A DNA stretch of 48,827 nucleotides from Gammaproteobacteria bacterium (GTDB lineage: Bacteria > Pseudomonadota > Gammaproteobacteria > DSM-16500): contig JABDBD010000021.1 of assembly GCA_013288815.1 (NCBI GenBank), positions 1 to 48,827 on the forward strand, written 5' to 3'. The first letter of the stretch is position 1, and each line of letters begins with the position of its first letter. The notes below the pieces were generated by a model. It was not told the origin of the DNA. It made no database searches and saw only the letters and a list, made by a program, of their open reading frames with translations. Below are positions 35,017-42,901 of this stretch, piece by piece. A program made the position numbers and the translations under genes.

Positions 35017-36375
35017 ATGTTGGATTGTTTTGTCAGCGAAATTAATGAAAATAGTATTCCTATTACAGTGATAAGGCCGGATGACTTTTCTTCTTGGTTC
35101 AATCAGCAGAATTCATTTGTTAAAAATTGGATTGAGAGCACAAAGTTTCGTTATGAATCAGGTTCTTTAAGTTTAATTCCTGACGATACAGGTAGGTTGA
35201 GTAAGGTTCTTTATTGCATCAGAGATACAAAAAATTTCTGGTGGGCAGGTGCTCTTCCGTTTGCTTTGCCTGCTGGTGTTTATCACTATGATGGAATAAA
35301 TAAGCATATTGCATTAGCGTGGGGATTGGGATCCTATCAATTTTTGCGTTATCAAAACTCTTCTAAAAAGTTTGCCCAGCTTCTATTGACTCATGCGCGA
35401 GAAGATGTCGAAAATATTATTGAATCGATTTATTTGGTTCGTGATTTAATTAATACACCGACAGAAAATATGGGTCCTTCTGAATTAGCTGCAGAAGCTG
35501 TTTCTTTAGCAAAAAGGTATGAGGCCAGTGTTGATCAGATTGTCGGAGAGGATTTACTAAAGAATAATTACGCGAGTATACATACGGTCGGCAGAGCATG
35601 TGATGATGCGCCGAGATTGCTTGATTTGCGTTGGGGACAAAGTCATCATCCACGGGTAACGCTTGTGGGTAAGGGTGTTTGTTTTGATACGGGTGGGCTC
35701 GATATCAAACCTGCTTCTGGCATGTTGTTAATGAAAAAAGATATGGGTGGAGCTGCCCATGTTTTAGGATTGGCGCGCATGATTATGCATGCAAAACTTC
35801 CTGTTAATTTGCGAGTGCTCATCCCTGCTGTAGAAAACTCCATTTCAGGAAATGCTTATCGTCCTGGTGATGTGATAAAAAGTCGAAAAGGTCTTACCGT
35901 TGAAATTGGTAATACGGATGCAGAAGGTCGAGTTGTTTTAGCGGATGCGTTGACAGAAGCGGCCAGTGAAAAGCCTGAATTGTTAATTGATATCGCAACA
36001 CTAACAGGAGCTGCTCGCATTGCATTAGGCACAGATCTGCCAGCACTTTTTTCGAATAATGATGCGTTGGCGAATGATCTTATACTGTCTGCAACAAAAG
36101 AATTAGATCCTGTTTGGCGTTTACCTTTATATGCGCCTTATCGAGAAGCATTAAATAGTTCTATCGCTGATATCAATAACAATACATCTGATTCTTATGC
36201 AGGTGCGATTACTGCTGCTTTGTTCTTAAAAGAATTTGTTCCAGACGATGTTGCGTGGGTACATTTAGATTTGATGGCATGGAACATTCGATCTAAACCC
36301 GGCAGACCGCAAGGCGGAGAAGCGATGGCGATACGCGGAATATTTAATTATTTAGTAGAAAGGTTTCAAGCTTAG
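35017..36375 (+). CDS. Leucyl aminopeptidase family protein (M17)
   Basis: Two-metal cytosolic aminopeptidase that releases N-terminal residues from peptides. The 452-aa chain has the M17 catalytic core: VTLVGKGVCFDTGGLDIKP and MLLMKKDMGG (metal ligands and active-site lysine), then the signature NTDAEGRVVLADAL. It is shorter than E. coli PepA (503) because the N-terminal domain is reduced, so it belongs to a smaller M17 subgroup. Strong ribosome binding site (AAGGAAGAG). A preceding 134-bp gap separates it from ald. Fits a peptide- and amino-acid-based diet. Confidence 0.92.
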   Translation: MLDCFVSEINENSIPITVIRPDDFSSWFNQQNSFVKNWIESTKFRYESGSLSLIPDDTGRLSKVLYCIRDTKNFWWAGALPFALPAGVYHYDGINKHIALAWGLGSYQFLRYQNSSKKFAQLLLTHAREDVENIIESIYLVRDLINTPTENMGPSELAAEAVSLAKRYEASVDQIVGEDLLKNNYASIHTVGRACDDAPRLLDLRWGQSHHPRVTLVGKGVCFDTGGLDIKPASGMLLMKKDMGGAAHVLGLARMIMHAKLPVNLRVLIPAVENSISGNAYRPGDVIKSRKGLTVEIGNTDAEGRVVLADALTEAASEKPELLIDIATLTGAARIALGTDLPALFSNNDALANDLILSATKELDPVWRLPLYAPYREALNSSIADINNNTSDSYAGAITAALFLKEFVPDDVAWVHLDLMAWNIRSKPGRPQGGEAMAIRGIFNYLVERFQA

Positions 36376-36390
36376 CTGCCGAATTTAGGG

Positions 36391-36471
36391 GTCCTAAGGA
36401 GTTGGTAATGCCTCTTGTCCATAAGAGAATTGTCACAATCCTCCGGACTGTATTACTGAACTCCCTAGGTG
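36391..36471 (+). ncRNA. Possible structured RNA (multi-branch fold)
   Basis: A closing stem pairs CCTAAGGAGTT (36393-36403) with AACTCCCTAGG (36459-36469), one mismatch in 11. Inside it, TAAT (36406-36409) pairs with ATTA (36452-36455), and two small hairpins follow: CTCTT/AAGAG (36412-36427) and ATTG/CAAT (36429-36439). It fits no RNA family I know; it is not a tRNA. It could be an mRNA 3' structure of the aminopeptidase gene, a small RNA or a relic of a mobile palindrome. Confidence 0.25.
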
Positions 36472-36659
36472 CACCAATTATACCTGTCCGTAAAAATAAT
36501 GCAAAAAAATAATTTTGAATTAAATCAATGAGTTATTATTCTAGATTCGGCGATTCAGAAGAGTGGGGCAGGCATTTTTTGCGTCATAACATATCAAATC
36601 AGAATAAAGCGGCATACTGGCCGCACTATCTTTGCAAGTCAAGTTGTGATCAATATATA

Positions 36660-36687
36660 TTGATATTTTGATGAATAGTGCTAAAAT
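36660..36687 (+). promoter_or_regulatory. Promoter of the 695-aa IQ-motif gene
   Basis: -35 TTGATA (36660-36665), 16-bp spacer, -10 TAAAAT (36682-36687) preceded by TGC, giving an extended -10. A longer alternative reading frame from 36678 would start inside this promoter, so the ATG at 36723 is preferred. Confidence 0.55.
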
Positions 36688-36722
36688 ATACCAACTCAAA
36701 ATTCCTTCAAAGAGATAAGTTA

Positions 36723-38810
36723 ATGTTAACAACCACTCGCCAACTTGCTGATTATTCTATGAATTATCAAAGAATATCTGTGTATGCAGCTCAACTCCAC
36801 GAAGAATATTGGCGCTTAGTCGAAAACATGTTTCGTGAGCAAGCTGCACGTTTATTTCAACGCGCTTATCGCAAAAAAAAGCAAAAAACGTTTACCGGTG
36901 AAGCTCTCAAAATGGTGAAGGATGAGTCGCATCCCATGCGTTTCTTAAAAGAGCCTTGGGGAAATAAATTTATTGAGTACGCTGATTTAATAAAAAAAGG
37001 GTTGTGGTTACAGATGGATTTTGGCGATTCCGAATTTGATCGTAATATTTATAAAGCATTGCGCAAAGGAAAAATTACCAAAAATGAAATGGCAACTGCC
37101 TTATTATTAAAACAAGCTCGCACAGAATTAACGACGCAAGTTAAACAACATCGTTTTACAGAAAAACAACCTTACGATCCTGCTTCCATTGAGTTTTTAA
37201 CACCAGAAAATTTAGAAAAATTTTATCAATCCGTTCAAGCGCTGCCTGAAAACGAAAGATGTTATTTCAGCATTAATTTTTCTCGGCAGCGTGAAATCTT
37301 ATTTTTATACGATGGCATTATGGATGGCGCCCAGCTCACCCGTGAGCCATTTTTAATCGCATTAAAAAAATATATTCTGAAGCGTACTGTGCCGAGTGGT
37401 GAGCGTGATAAATTGCTTTCTAGTTTTATAAATTTGTCAGCAAAGGAGAAAGATATTCAAGAAGCAGCGAAGAATGATTTGTTAAATTTTATCAAAGAAA
37501 GAGAACGCTCTTATTCTCAGTATTTAGCTTATCAGCGTTATCCAGGAAATAGTTTTTCTGTTGACTCATCGTTTTTTCAGTCAACAAAAGCTACACAAGA
37601 TGCTGCACTGTTTACTTCTTTAATCAGGCCGCGTTCGCAAATTCCAAGTTTTGCAATTTCTCCTGATTATGATGAAAATAATTCTGACAGCCCTTTGTTA
37701 TGCATGATACTTCCAACGATGACTGTATTAAATAAATTATCAGAACATACGTATTCCAAAAAAGATGCGACAGTTCCCTTTTTTACAGCAGGGCAGGTTT
37801 CAACAAGACTAATACGTTATCTTGATGAGACGCCTCAAAAATTCAACCAACCTGCCCAATCTCGTCCTGTTGAGCTCACTCACCCTGATTTAGTGCGTAG
37901 CCCTAAGCCGCATGATTTAGCTGTGCATGATTTTTTATTATCGTGGCATGATTTATTACATATCTGGATAAGCAGTTCGATTATTCATAAAGATATCGTT
38001 CGCTACTTGAGACAAGTATTAACTGCAGAGAAGAAATTTGATATGTCAAAAACAATTTGGCAGTTAACGGATATGGATTTTGTTTGGATTTTTGAAGAAA
38101 GAAAAGCTCAAAAAAATGGTGAGCAAATAGCTGCGATTGTATGGGGATTTCAATTTATTTTTTATTTAATTGATTTGGTGGGTCAGAATGATTTCTGGAA
38201 AAAGCTAGATAAGCATGATACGAATCTTTTAATGATTATTGATATGATAGTGAATCGTGAATCTTGGAAAAATTTCTTAGGGGGTAAATACCCTGAGGAA
38301 ATGTTCAAATTAGATAGTCCAAACGTCTGGCAAACATATTCTATCAATGTGGATGAAGGCTTCTTAGGCTTCTTTACAAAATATGATTTTTGTCCGTTTC
38401 AACAGATATTTGTAGACATGAAAAAAATCATTGATGAGAAAAGTCATCATTCAACAATGTTTTATATATTATATTATCGACTGAGAAATAATGCTAAGGC
38501 CCTCTCTTTATTGCAAGAAGCCAATGCTTTTGGACTAGAGAAGATATTTTCGTGGACGGTGAATCATGGATTGCAAATTAAGAGAAATAAAAAAATAGTT
38601 GAAAACTTAAATGAAGAATTGATTCATTCTGAATTGTGGATAGAAGTAAGTTACATGAAATATATCACTACGTTGTTACTGCAGCGAAAGTCTTTAGTTT
38701 TATTTCCTCCACCTAAAGTTCAAATACAATCGACAATTGCTGATACGGATATCAAGATGGAAGATGTGGATGAAAAAACTGAGCATGTATCTAAGAAACA
38801 AAAAACTTAA
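36723..38810 (+). CDS. Orphan 695-aa protein with N-terminal IQ-like motif, candidate effector
   Basis: No known family. Residues 41-57 (AARLFQRAYRKKKQKTF) match the IQ calmodulin-binding pattern: Phe45-Gln46, Arg50, Lys55, lacking only the glycine. The body is mixed helical; PHDLAVHDFLLSWHDLLHIW (about 405-424), with repeated His-Asp pairs, is a striking block that could be catalytic or metal-binding. The tail is acidic and then basic (MEDVDEKTEHVSKKQKT), an E-rich composition described for Dot/Icm translocation signals, with KKQK as a possible nuclear-import patch. No signal peptide or membrane helix. Own promoter, and a MITE follows 45 bp downstream. Host-directed function is inference. 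Confidence 0.78.
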   Translation: MLTTTRQLADYSMNYQRISVYAAQLHEEYWRLVENMFREQAARLFQRAYRKKKQKTFTGEALKMVKDESHPMRFLKEPWGNKFIEYADLIKKGLWLQMDFGDSEFDRNIYKALRKGKITKNEMATALLLKQARTELTTQVKQHRFTEKQPYDPASIEFLTPENLEKFYQSVQALPENERCYFSINFSRQREILFLYDGIMDGAQLTREPFLIALKKYILKRTVPSGERDKLLSSFINLSAKEKDIQEAAKNDLLNFIKERERSYSQYLAYQRYPGNSFSVDSSFFQSTKATQDAALFTSLIRPRSQIPSFAISPDYDENNSDSPLLCMILPTMTVLNKLSEHTYSKKDATVPFFTAGQVSTRLIRYLDETPQKFNQPAQSRPVELTHPDLVRSPKPHDLAVHDFLLSWHDLLHIWISSSIIHKDIVRYLRQVLTAEKKFDMSKTIWQLTDMDFVWIFEERKAQKNGEQIAAIVWGFQFIFYLIDLVGQNDFWKKLDKHDTNLLMIIDMIVNRESWKNFLGGKYPEEMFKLDSPNVWQTYSINVDEGFLGFFTKYDFCPFQQIFVDMKKIIDEKSHHSTMFYILYYRLRNNAKALSLLQEANAFGLEKIFSWTVNHGLQIKRNKKIVENLNEELIHSELWIEVSYMKYITTLLLQRKSLVLFPPPKVQIQSTIADTDIKMEDVDEKTEHVSKKQKT

Positions 38811-38846
38811 AAGTAGTTGATTATTAATCAATTATTGGAATGCCCT

Positions 38847-38855
38847 AGGCTGGCT
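38847..38855. repeat. Left 9-bp target-site duplication of the MITE
   Basis: AGGCTGGCT, identical to 39050-39058 on the other side of the element. Confidence 0.85.
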
Positions 38856-39049
38856 GGCGTTGTTGCATAAATCAAATTTCACCCTCTCCTCCATGCTTTT
38901 TATGGAGGAGAGGGCTGGGGAGAGGAGGCGATTAGAGGATAAATTTATCATATCATGCAATTTCGAAGAGTTTTTATCCTCCCCTCCCTAACCCTCCCCT
39001 CCACAAAAAGCGTGGAGTGGAGGGGATTTATGATTTATGCAACAACGCC
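38856..39049. mobile_element. 194-bp MITE, IS5/IS903-like ends
   Basis: Bounded by perfect 19-bp terminal inverted repeats (GGCGTTGTTGCATAAATCA at 38856-38874, its complement at 39031-39049) and flanked by the exact 9-bp direct repeat AGGCTGGCT. The ends resemble those of IS903 (GGCTTTGTTGAATAAATC), and IS903 also makes 9-bp duplications, so mobilisation by an IS5-family transposase is likely. No transposase is encoded. Inside are two hairpins, 38882-38894 with 38902-38914 (13 bp, perfect) and 38992-39004 with 39012-39024 (13 bp, one mismatch), and a central AT-rich palindrome. It has landed upstream of the nucleotidase-like gene. Confidence 0.88.
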
Positions 39050-39058
39050 AGGCTGGCT
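39050..39058. repeat. Right 9-bp target-site duplication of the MITE
   Basis: AGGCTGGCT, the partner of 38847-38855. The intact duplication suggests a fairly recent insertion. Confidence 0.85.
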
Positions 39059-39064
39059 AATTCT

Positions 39065-39073
39065 TGTTATAAT
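39065..39073 (+). promoter_or_regulatory. Extended -10 promoter of the nucleotidase-like gene
   Basis: TGTTATAAT, a perfect -10 with extended TG, 6 bp after the MITE target duplication and 36 bp before the ATG at 39110. The MITE replaced whatever lay at -35; an extended -10 can work without it. Confidence 0.55.
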
Positions 39074-39109
39074 AATAGTTATCGTCTATCAGAATACAAG
39101 AGGCTGAGC

Positions 39110-40759
39110 ATGACGACCACTAATAGCATTCAACAATTTCTGTTTACAGGTGACATACATGGCAATGTAAGCCGTGTTGCACGATTTGTTTTTTTGTTTA
39201 AGCAATTACAAAAACAAAATCCCAATGCAATATCTGTATTTTCTGGCGATTTTTTAGGTCCAACTATTCAGTCATCTTTCACAAAAGGTGACTTTGAAAT
39301 TCAAGTGTTAAAAAAAATATATAGTAACAATTCAGTGATTGCGCTGGGTAATCATGATTTTGATTATGGCGAAGAGCAATTAGAAAAGTTGATTCTGCAG
39401 TTACATGTGCCTATTGTTGTTTCTAATATACAATTTATTAATGAAGCATCGCCATTGAAAAAACTTTTTAGGTCGCATTATTTATTTGAGAATAACTCTC
39501 AAAAATTTGTATTTATGGGTTTGCTTCCTTATGAAATGAAGCATACAAGTGATACTGTTAAATCCATACAAGTTCTCAACTTTTTAGAAACAATACAATG
39601 CATTGAAAATAAAATTCACGATATTCAAAATGAATTTCCCAATGAAAACATCTATTTTGTTCTATTAAGTCATTTAGGTGTTGAGCTAGACAAGCAACTT
39701 GTCAAAAAATTTCGAAACGTGCTTATCTTGGGTGGGCATTCTCATACAGTAGAACCGCTTTATGTAGATACTAATACAGGGTCAGCCTTGTCGCATGCTG
39801 GATATAATGCGAATTACATTGGCTGCATTGGCATGCAGATAAATAAAAATAATAACATTCAGTTCAGTGGTGAATTATTTCCGGTGCTATCCGCATTGCC
39901 TGAAGATTTTAATACTAAAAATATATTAAATAAAATTAATTTGATGATTAATCAAGAATTAAAAATGGATATCCATAAAGAAGTGATTAACTTAAATATC
40001 AAGTCACGTTTCTCTGGATGTGATTGGGATCCGCAAGAAGACAATCATGCAGGGCAGGCAAGATATAATGATACTTTTATAACGCGTATTATGGCAGATG
40101 CGATGGTCGATGCGATACGCTTAGAAACGGGAGATTCTGAGTATATTGGTTTATTTCATGGAGGCGGGGTTCGCTCTTATCTGCCTTCTGGTGTGATAAC
40201 AGTCAGTGATATTCATTCTGTTTTACCATTCCCACAATATCTAGTGACAATAAATGTCACCGGCAAAGACTTATTAATCGCATTAGAGCTAGGGGTAGGA
40301 TTAACGAATTGGGGGCAGCGTGCTGGACTATTACACCCATCCTCGCGATTAGTTTATAGTTATGATATAAATCAACCTCGCGGATCACGCTTGCGATATG
40401 TTCTGCTGGATCAGCAGCCATTGGATATCAACCAAGTTTATAAGTTAGTAACGAATAATTGGGTTGCTTCGGGCAAAGACGGCCAAGAGATTTTTCTGGC
40501 TAACTATGCGGAGATTGGAAAAATAAAGGAATACAAACATTTAAAACAATTAGATGTTTTTAGTCGTTATTTACAAGCTCACAAGCAGCAAATTGCCAAC
40601 GAGGAAATTGTGAACTCACAAGAAGTTTTTGGCAGACGCATTATTGCTAGTCCATCACTGGATGAGGCGAGGAAAATTGCGAAAAAATTAGAATATGCCC
40701 GCGGAAAAGAAAAAATGCTTTCCATCAATGAGATAAAACTGGATAGATTCATTCGTTAA
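39110..40759 (+). CDS. 5'-nucleotidase/UshA-family metallophosphatase without signal peptide (549 aa)
   Basis: A calcineurin-like metallophosphatase domain (about 8-290) has all metal-binding motifs: Asp15-x-His17 (GDIHGN), Asp47 (SGDFLGP), GNHDFDYG (80-87), His188 (LLSHLG) and GGHSH (208-212). A 5'-nucleotidase C-terminal domain (about 300-515) follows, with GGGVRSYLPSGVIT. Such enzymes hydrolyse nucleotides or related phosphoesters and are normally periplasmic, but this one starts MTTTNSIQQFLFTGD with no signal peptide. So it acts in the cytosol or is exported another way. The start is fixed by AGAGG upstream and by the promoter at 39065; an open frame from 39017 begins inside the MITE. Forms a unit with the next gene, 16 bp away. 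Confidence 0.85.
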   Translation: MTTTNSIQQFLFTGDIHGNVSRVARFVFLFKQLQKQNPNAISVFSGDFLGPTIQSSFTKGDFEIQVLKKIYSNNSVIALGNHDFDYGEEQLEKLILQLHVPIVVSNIQFINEASPLKKLFRSHYLFENNSQKFVFMGLLPYEMKHTSDTVKSIQVLNFLETIQCIENKIHDIQNEFPNENIYFVLLSHLGVELDKQLVKKFRNVLILGGHSHTVEPLYVDTNTGSALSHAGYNANYIGCIGMQINKNNNIQFSGELFPVLSALPEDFNTKNILNKINLMINQELKMDIHKEVINLNIKSRFSGCDWDPQEDNHAGQARYNDTFITRIMADAMVDAIRLETGDSEYIGLFHGGGVRSYLPSGVITVSDIHSVLPFPQYLVTINVTGKDLLIALELGVGLTNWGQRAGLLHPSSRLVYSYDINQPRGSRLRYVLLDQQPLDINQVYKLVTNNWVASGKDGQEIFLANYAEIGKIKEYKHLKQLDVFSRYLQAHKQQIANEEIVNSQEVFGRRIIASPSLDEARKIAKKLEYARGKEKMLSINEIKLDRFIR

Positions 40760-40775
40760 AAAGGAATTCATACCT

Positions 40776-42041
40776 ATGGGTGTTCAAATTATCGGATCGG
40801 TCGATAAAGACCGAGTGTACTGTGCGGGTTCTTTCACAAAATTATTAACAACCTATGTTTGTTTGTCATTTTTAAAAGAGCACTTTGATCTCAATGTAAT
40901 TGTAGATGATGAAGCTTTTTTTGACGGTATTTGTCAAAATCAGCCATCTAAAGATTTTTTACAAAAATTTCAGAAAATCATTGGTAGTCAATTTACGATT
41001 AGAGATATATGCAGTTATTACAGTGGCTTACCGTACACGTTTGATTTGTCAGATCAAGAGCTAGCAAGTGTTGAGCTTGGTAATCCTTTCAAGCATCACA
41101 GCATTCCTGATGAAAAATATTTTTTAGAAATGTGTGAAAAAAACATTACTCCAATTTATGCAAATCGCTGTAAGTTTCATTATTCAGAAATAGCCATTCT
41201 GTTTTTGGGTTATATTATCGAAAAAATTTACCAACTTGATATTGAAGATCTTTATCAAAAATACATCATTAAGCAATTTAAATTACAAGCCAGCCACTTT
41301 GCTCGAAAAAAAGTTGAGAATGTCTATATTCAAGATTTATCGGATAAATATGATTATCCATCGATTGCAATATTAGATCATGGATATTTTTGTTATAGCA
41401 ATGGATATTATACAACGCTGAATGACATGAAAACGTTGATAGAAAATATTGTCGAGCAACCTGTTTTTCAGATTATGGTTGATATAACAAAAGCACGAGC
41501 GGCATCTAATCGTTTACTGAATGGTTTAACGATAGAGATACGTCAAGTCGGTGATGATATTATTTATGGTTATGAAGGATTGTCCTACAGCGGCTGCAAT
41601 ATTTGGGCGTATTCTACGAAGAAAAAAGAAGGGTACATTACATTTAGTAACAACGAAGAAGAAGTGTATGACATTATTTATGGTCAATTTGGTTATCATG
41701 ATTTTGATAAAGTTCCGGATTATACGCAGAAATCTTATATTCAATTTCTTAAAAATTATGACTTCAATACGTTAACAAAAGATATTCCAATTGAATATCA
41801 AGGAAATTATCGACGCGTCAGAATTAATGAAAAAGAATTAGAAACTATTTTTAGGGTTGGTGATAATTCTATTGTGATCCGAAATCCTGACGAAATAAAA
41901 TATGATGTCATGTATTTCAATAATTATTACCACACAAAATGTAAGGATAACGTTCAGGGATCTCGAGTGGGTCTATACAGCGCAAACAGCGGAAATAAAT
42001 ATATGCTGTATGATGGGACGCTTTATAAGAAAATTGAGTAG
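40776..42041 (+). CDS. Serine beta-lactamase-like hydrolase, cytosolic-looking (421 aa)
   Basis: Resembles the Beta-lactamase (PF00144, class C/esterase/DD-peptidase) family. S-F-T-K (Ser19, Lys22) is the nucleophile motif, ICSYYSGLP (78-86) matches the family LLTHTSGLP block, and Tyr136-Ser-Glu138 stands where the family has Tyr-x-Asn. The GYYTTLNDM segment (about 212-220) matches the late GG-x-x-S-T-x-x-D-M block. Only 18 residues precede the active serine and there is no signal peptide, so it differs from periplasmic beta-lactamases. The Asn-to-Glu change in the second motif may alter the reaction. A C-terminal beta-rich region (about 335-421) resembles the extra domains of esterase-type members. 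Ribosome binding site AAGGAA; 16 bp after the nucleotidase-like gene. Confidence 0.7.
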   Translation: MGVQIIGSVDKDRVYCAGSFTKLLTTYVCLSFLKEHFDLNVIVDDEAFFDGICQNQPSKDFLQKFQKIIGSQFTIRDICSYYSGLPYTFDLSDQELASVELGNPFKHHSIPDEKYFLEMCEKNITPIYANRCKFHYSEIAILFLGYIIEKIYQLDIEDLYQKYIIKQFKLQASHFARKKVENVYIQDLSDKYDYPSIAILDHGYFCYSNGYYTTLNDMKTLIENIVEQPVFQIMVDITKARAASNRLLNGLTIEIRQVGDDIIYGYEGLSYSGCNIWAYSTKKKEGYITFSNNEEEVYDIIYGQFGYHDFDKVPDYTQKSYIQFLKNYDFNTLTKDIPIEYQGNYRRVRINEKELETIFRVGDNSIVIRNPDEIKYDVMYFNNYYHTKCKDNVQGSRVGLYSANSGNKYMLYDGTLYKKIE

Positions 42042-42138
42042 CTTGAATGATGATCCTTGCGAAGATCAATCAGTAGATGGGGAGGAGAGAAGGCGATCTA
42101 AATGGTCTTACTGTTCGATTCAGTAAGTTATAAACATT

Positions 42139-42882
42139 TCATCGCCCTACAACTGACAACTTAGGAAACATGTAGTGATTAATCATAAACGTTTGATCAT
42201 GATACCACTCAGCAGCAAACGTAATATAAGCCACTAGTCTTTCATCAGCCGATTGATTTGCTGCACCTCGATGTAATGTTCTCCCATCAAAAATAACAAT
42301 ATCACCCGGTGATAACAAGGGGGCATAGATATCTTCTTGATTGGCATCAACGATTAGCCTGCGATGACTGCCTTTGATAAATTCTGTAGGACCATTTTCA
42401 AGTGTGATGTTAACTAAGGGAATTAATGCGGTAAAATAATAGGGTGGTAAGCTGACATCTAATGAGCCCAAGTTAACACCCTCTGTGGTATTTAAGATGG
42501 GGTACACATCTCTGTGCATATTAGTCGATCCGGCGCCACTCACGGAAGGAATGGCTCCCCAGTAATGTCTAAAATCAATAGTGGGAGAAAAATTGTTGAT
42601 TAACTGAATGATGGGTTGTGCCGTTTCTTCAAAAATATTTGCAGTGAATCCACATTTAAAATCAAGTCTACCTAAGTAACGCTCTGTTATGTCTGAATGT
42701 TTTTTCAATGGCCGGCTGAGATTAGCAATTTTATTTCTGACTATAGAATAGATGTCGTTTACTTCTTTCTTTAGCAGCTGCAATTGTTTTTTATGAAACA
42801 TATTTTTAACAACAGTGACGCCATCTTTTGCAATTTCATTTACATACTGTTCAGTAGATTTAATTTCTGATAGTGCATCCAT
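42139..42882 (-). CDS. Phytanoyl-CoA dioxygenase (PhyH) family protein
   Basis: Fe(II)/2-oxoglutarate-dependent oxygenase, 247 aa. The metal-binding triad is visible as His123-x-Asp125 (MHRDVYP) and His204 (GRTLHRGA), and Arg215 (ADERLVAY) is placed to bind 2-oxoglutarate. The substrate is unknown; PhyH members hydroxylate fatty acyl-CoAs, amino acids and small metabolites. It lies 19 bp after tdh with its own ribosome binding site (AAGG) and so probably belongs to the kbl-tdh operon, which makes an amino acid or aminoketone a reasonable substrate guess. Confidence 0.85.
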   Translation of the reverse strand: MDALSEIKSTEQYVNEIAKDGVTVVKNMFHKKQLQLLKKEVNDIYSIVRNKIANLSRPLKKHSDITERYLGRLDFKCGFTANIFEETAQPIIQLINNFSPTIDFRHYWGAIPSVSGAGSTNMHRDVYPILNTTEGVNLGSLDVSLPPYYFTALIPLVNITLENGPTEFIKGSHRRLIVDANQEDIYAPLLSPGDIVIFDGRTLHRGAANQSADERLVAYITFAAEWYHDQTFMINHYMFPKLSVVGR

Positions 42883-42901
42883 TTCACATACCTTAAAATT
42901 A

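Larger units (their letters stand above)
36376..36722. other. 347-bp intergenic region
   Basis: Holds a possible folded RNA at 36391-36471, a small GCGGC/GCCGC hairpin near 36608-36623, and the promoter of the next gene (36660-36687). No protein gene is supported. The central part is plain AT-rich sequence. Confidence 0.5.

Noticed and set aside
36391-36480. tRNA-like sequence ending in ACCA
   Set aside because: No matching 7-bp acceptor stem, no T-loop consensus and no anticodon arm.
36678-36722. Earlier start for the 695-aa protein
   Set aside because: It lies within the promoter; ATG 36723 is the first sensible start.
39017-39109. N-terminal extension of the nucleotidase-like protein starting at 39017
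   Set aside because: It starts inside the MITE and runs through the -10 box; the ATG at 39110 has a ribosome binding site.
41526-41775. Open frames on both strands inside the beta-lactamase-like gene
   Set aside because: Low-complexity translations rich in Ile/Met/Lys, shadows of the real frame.
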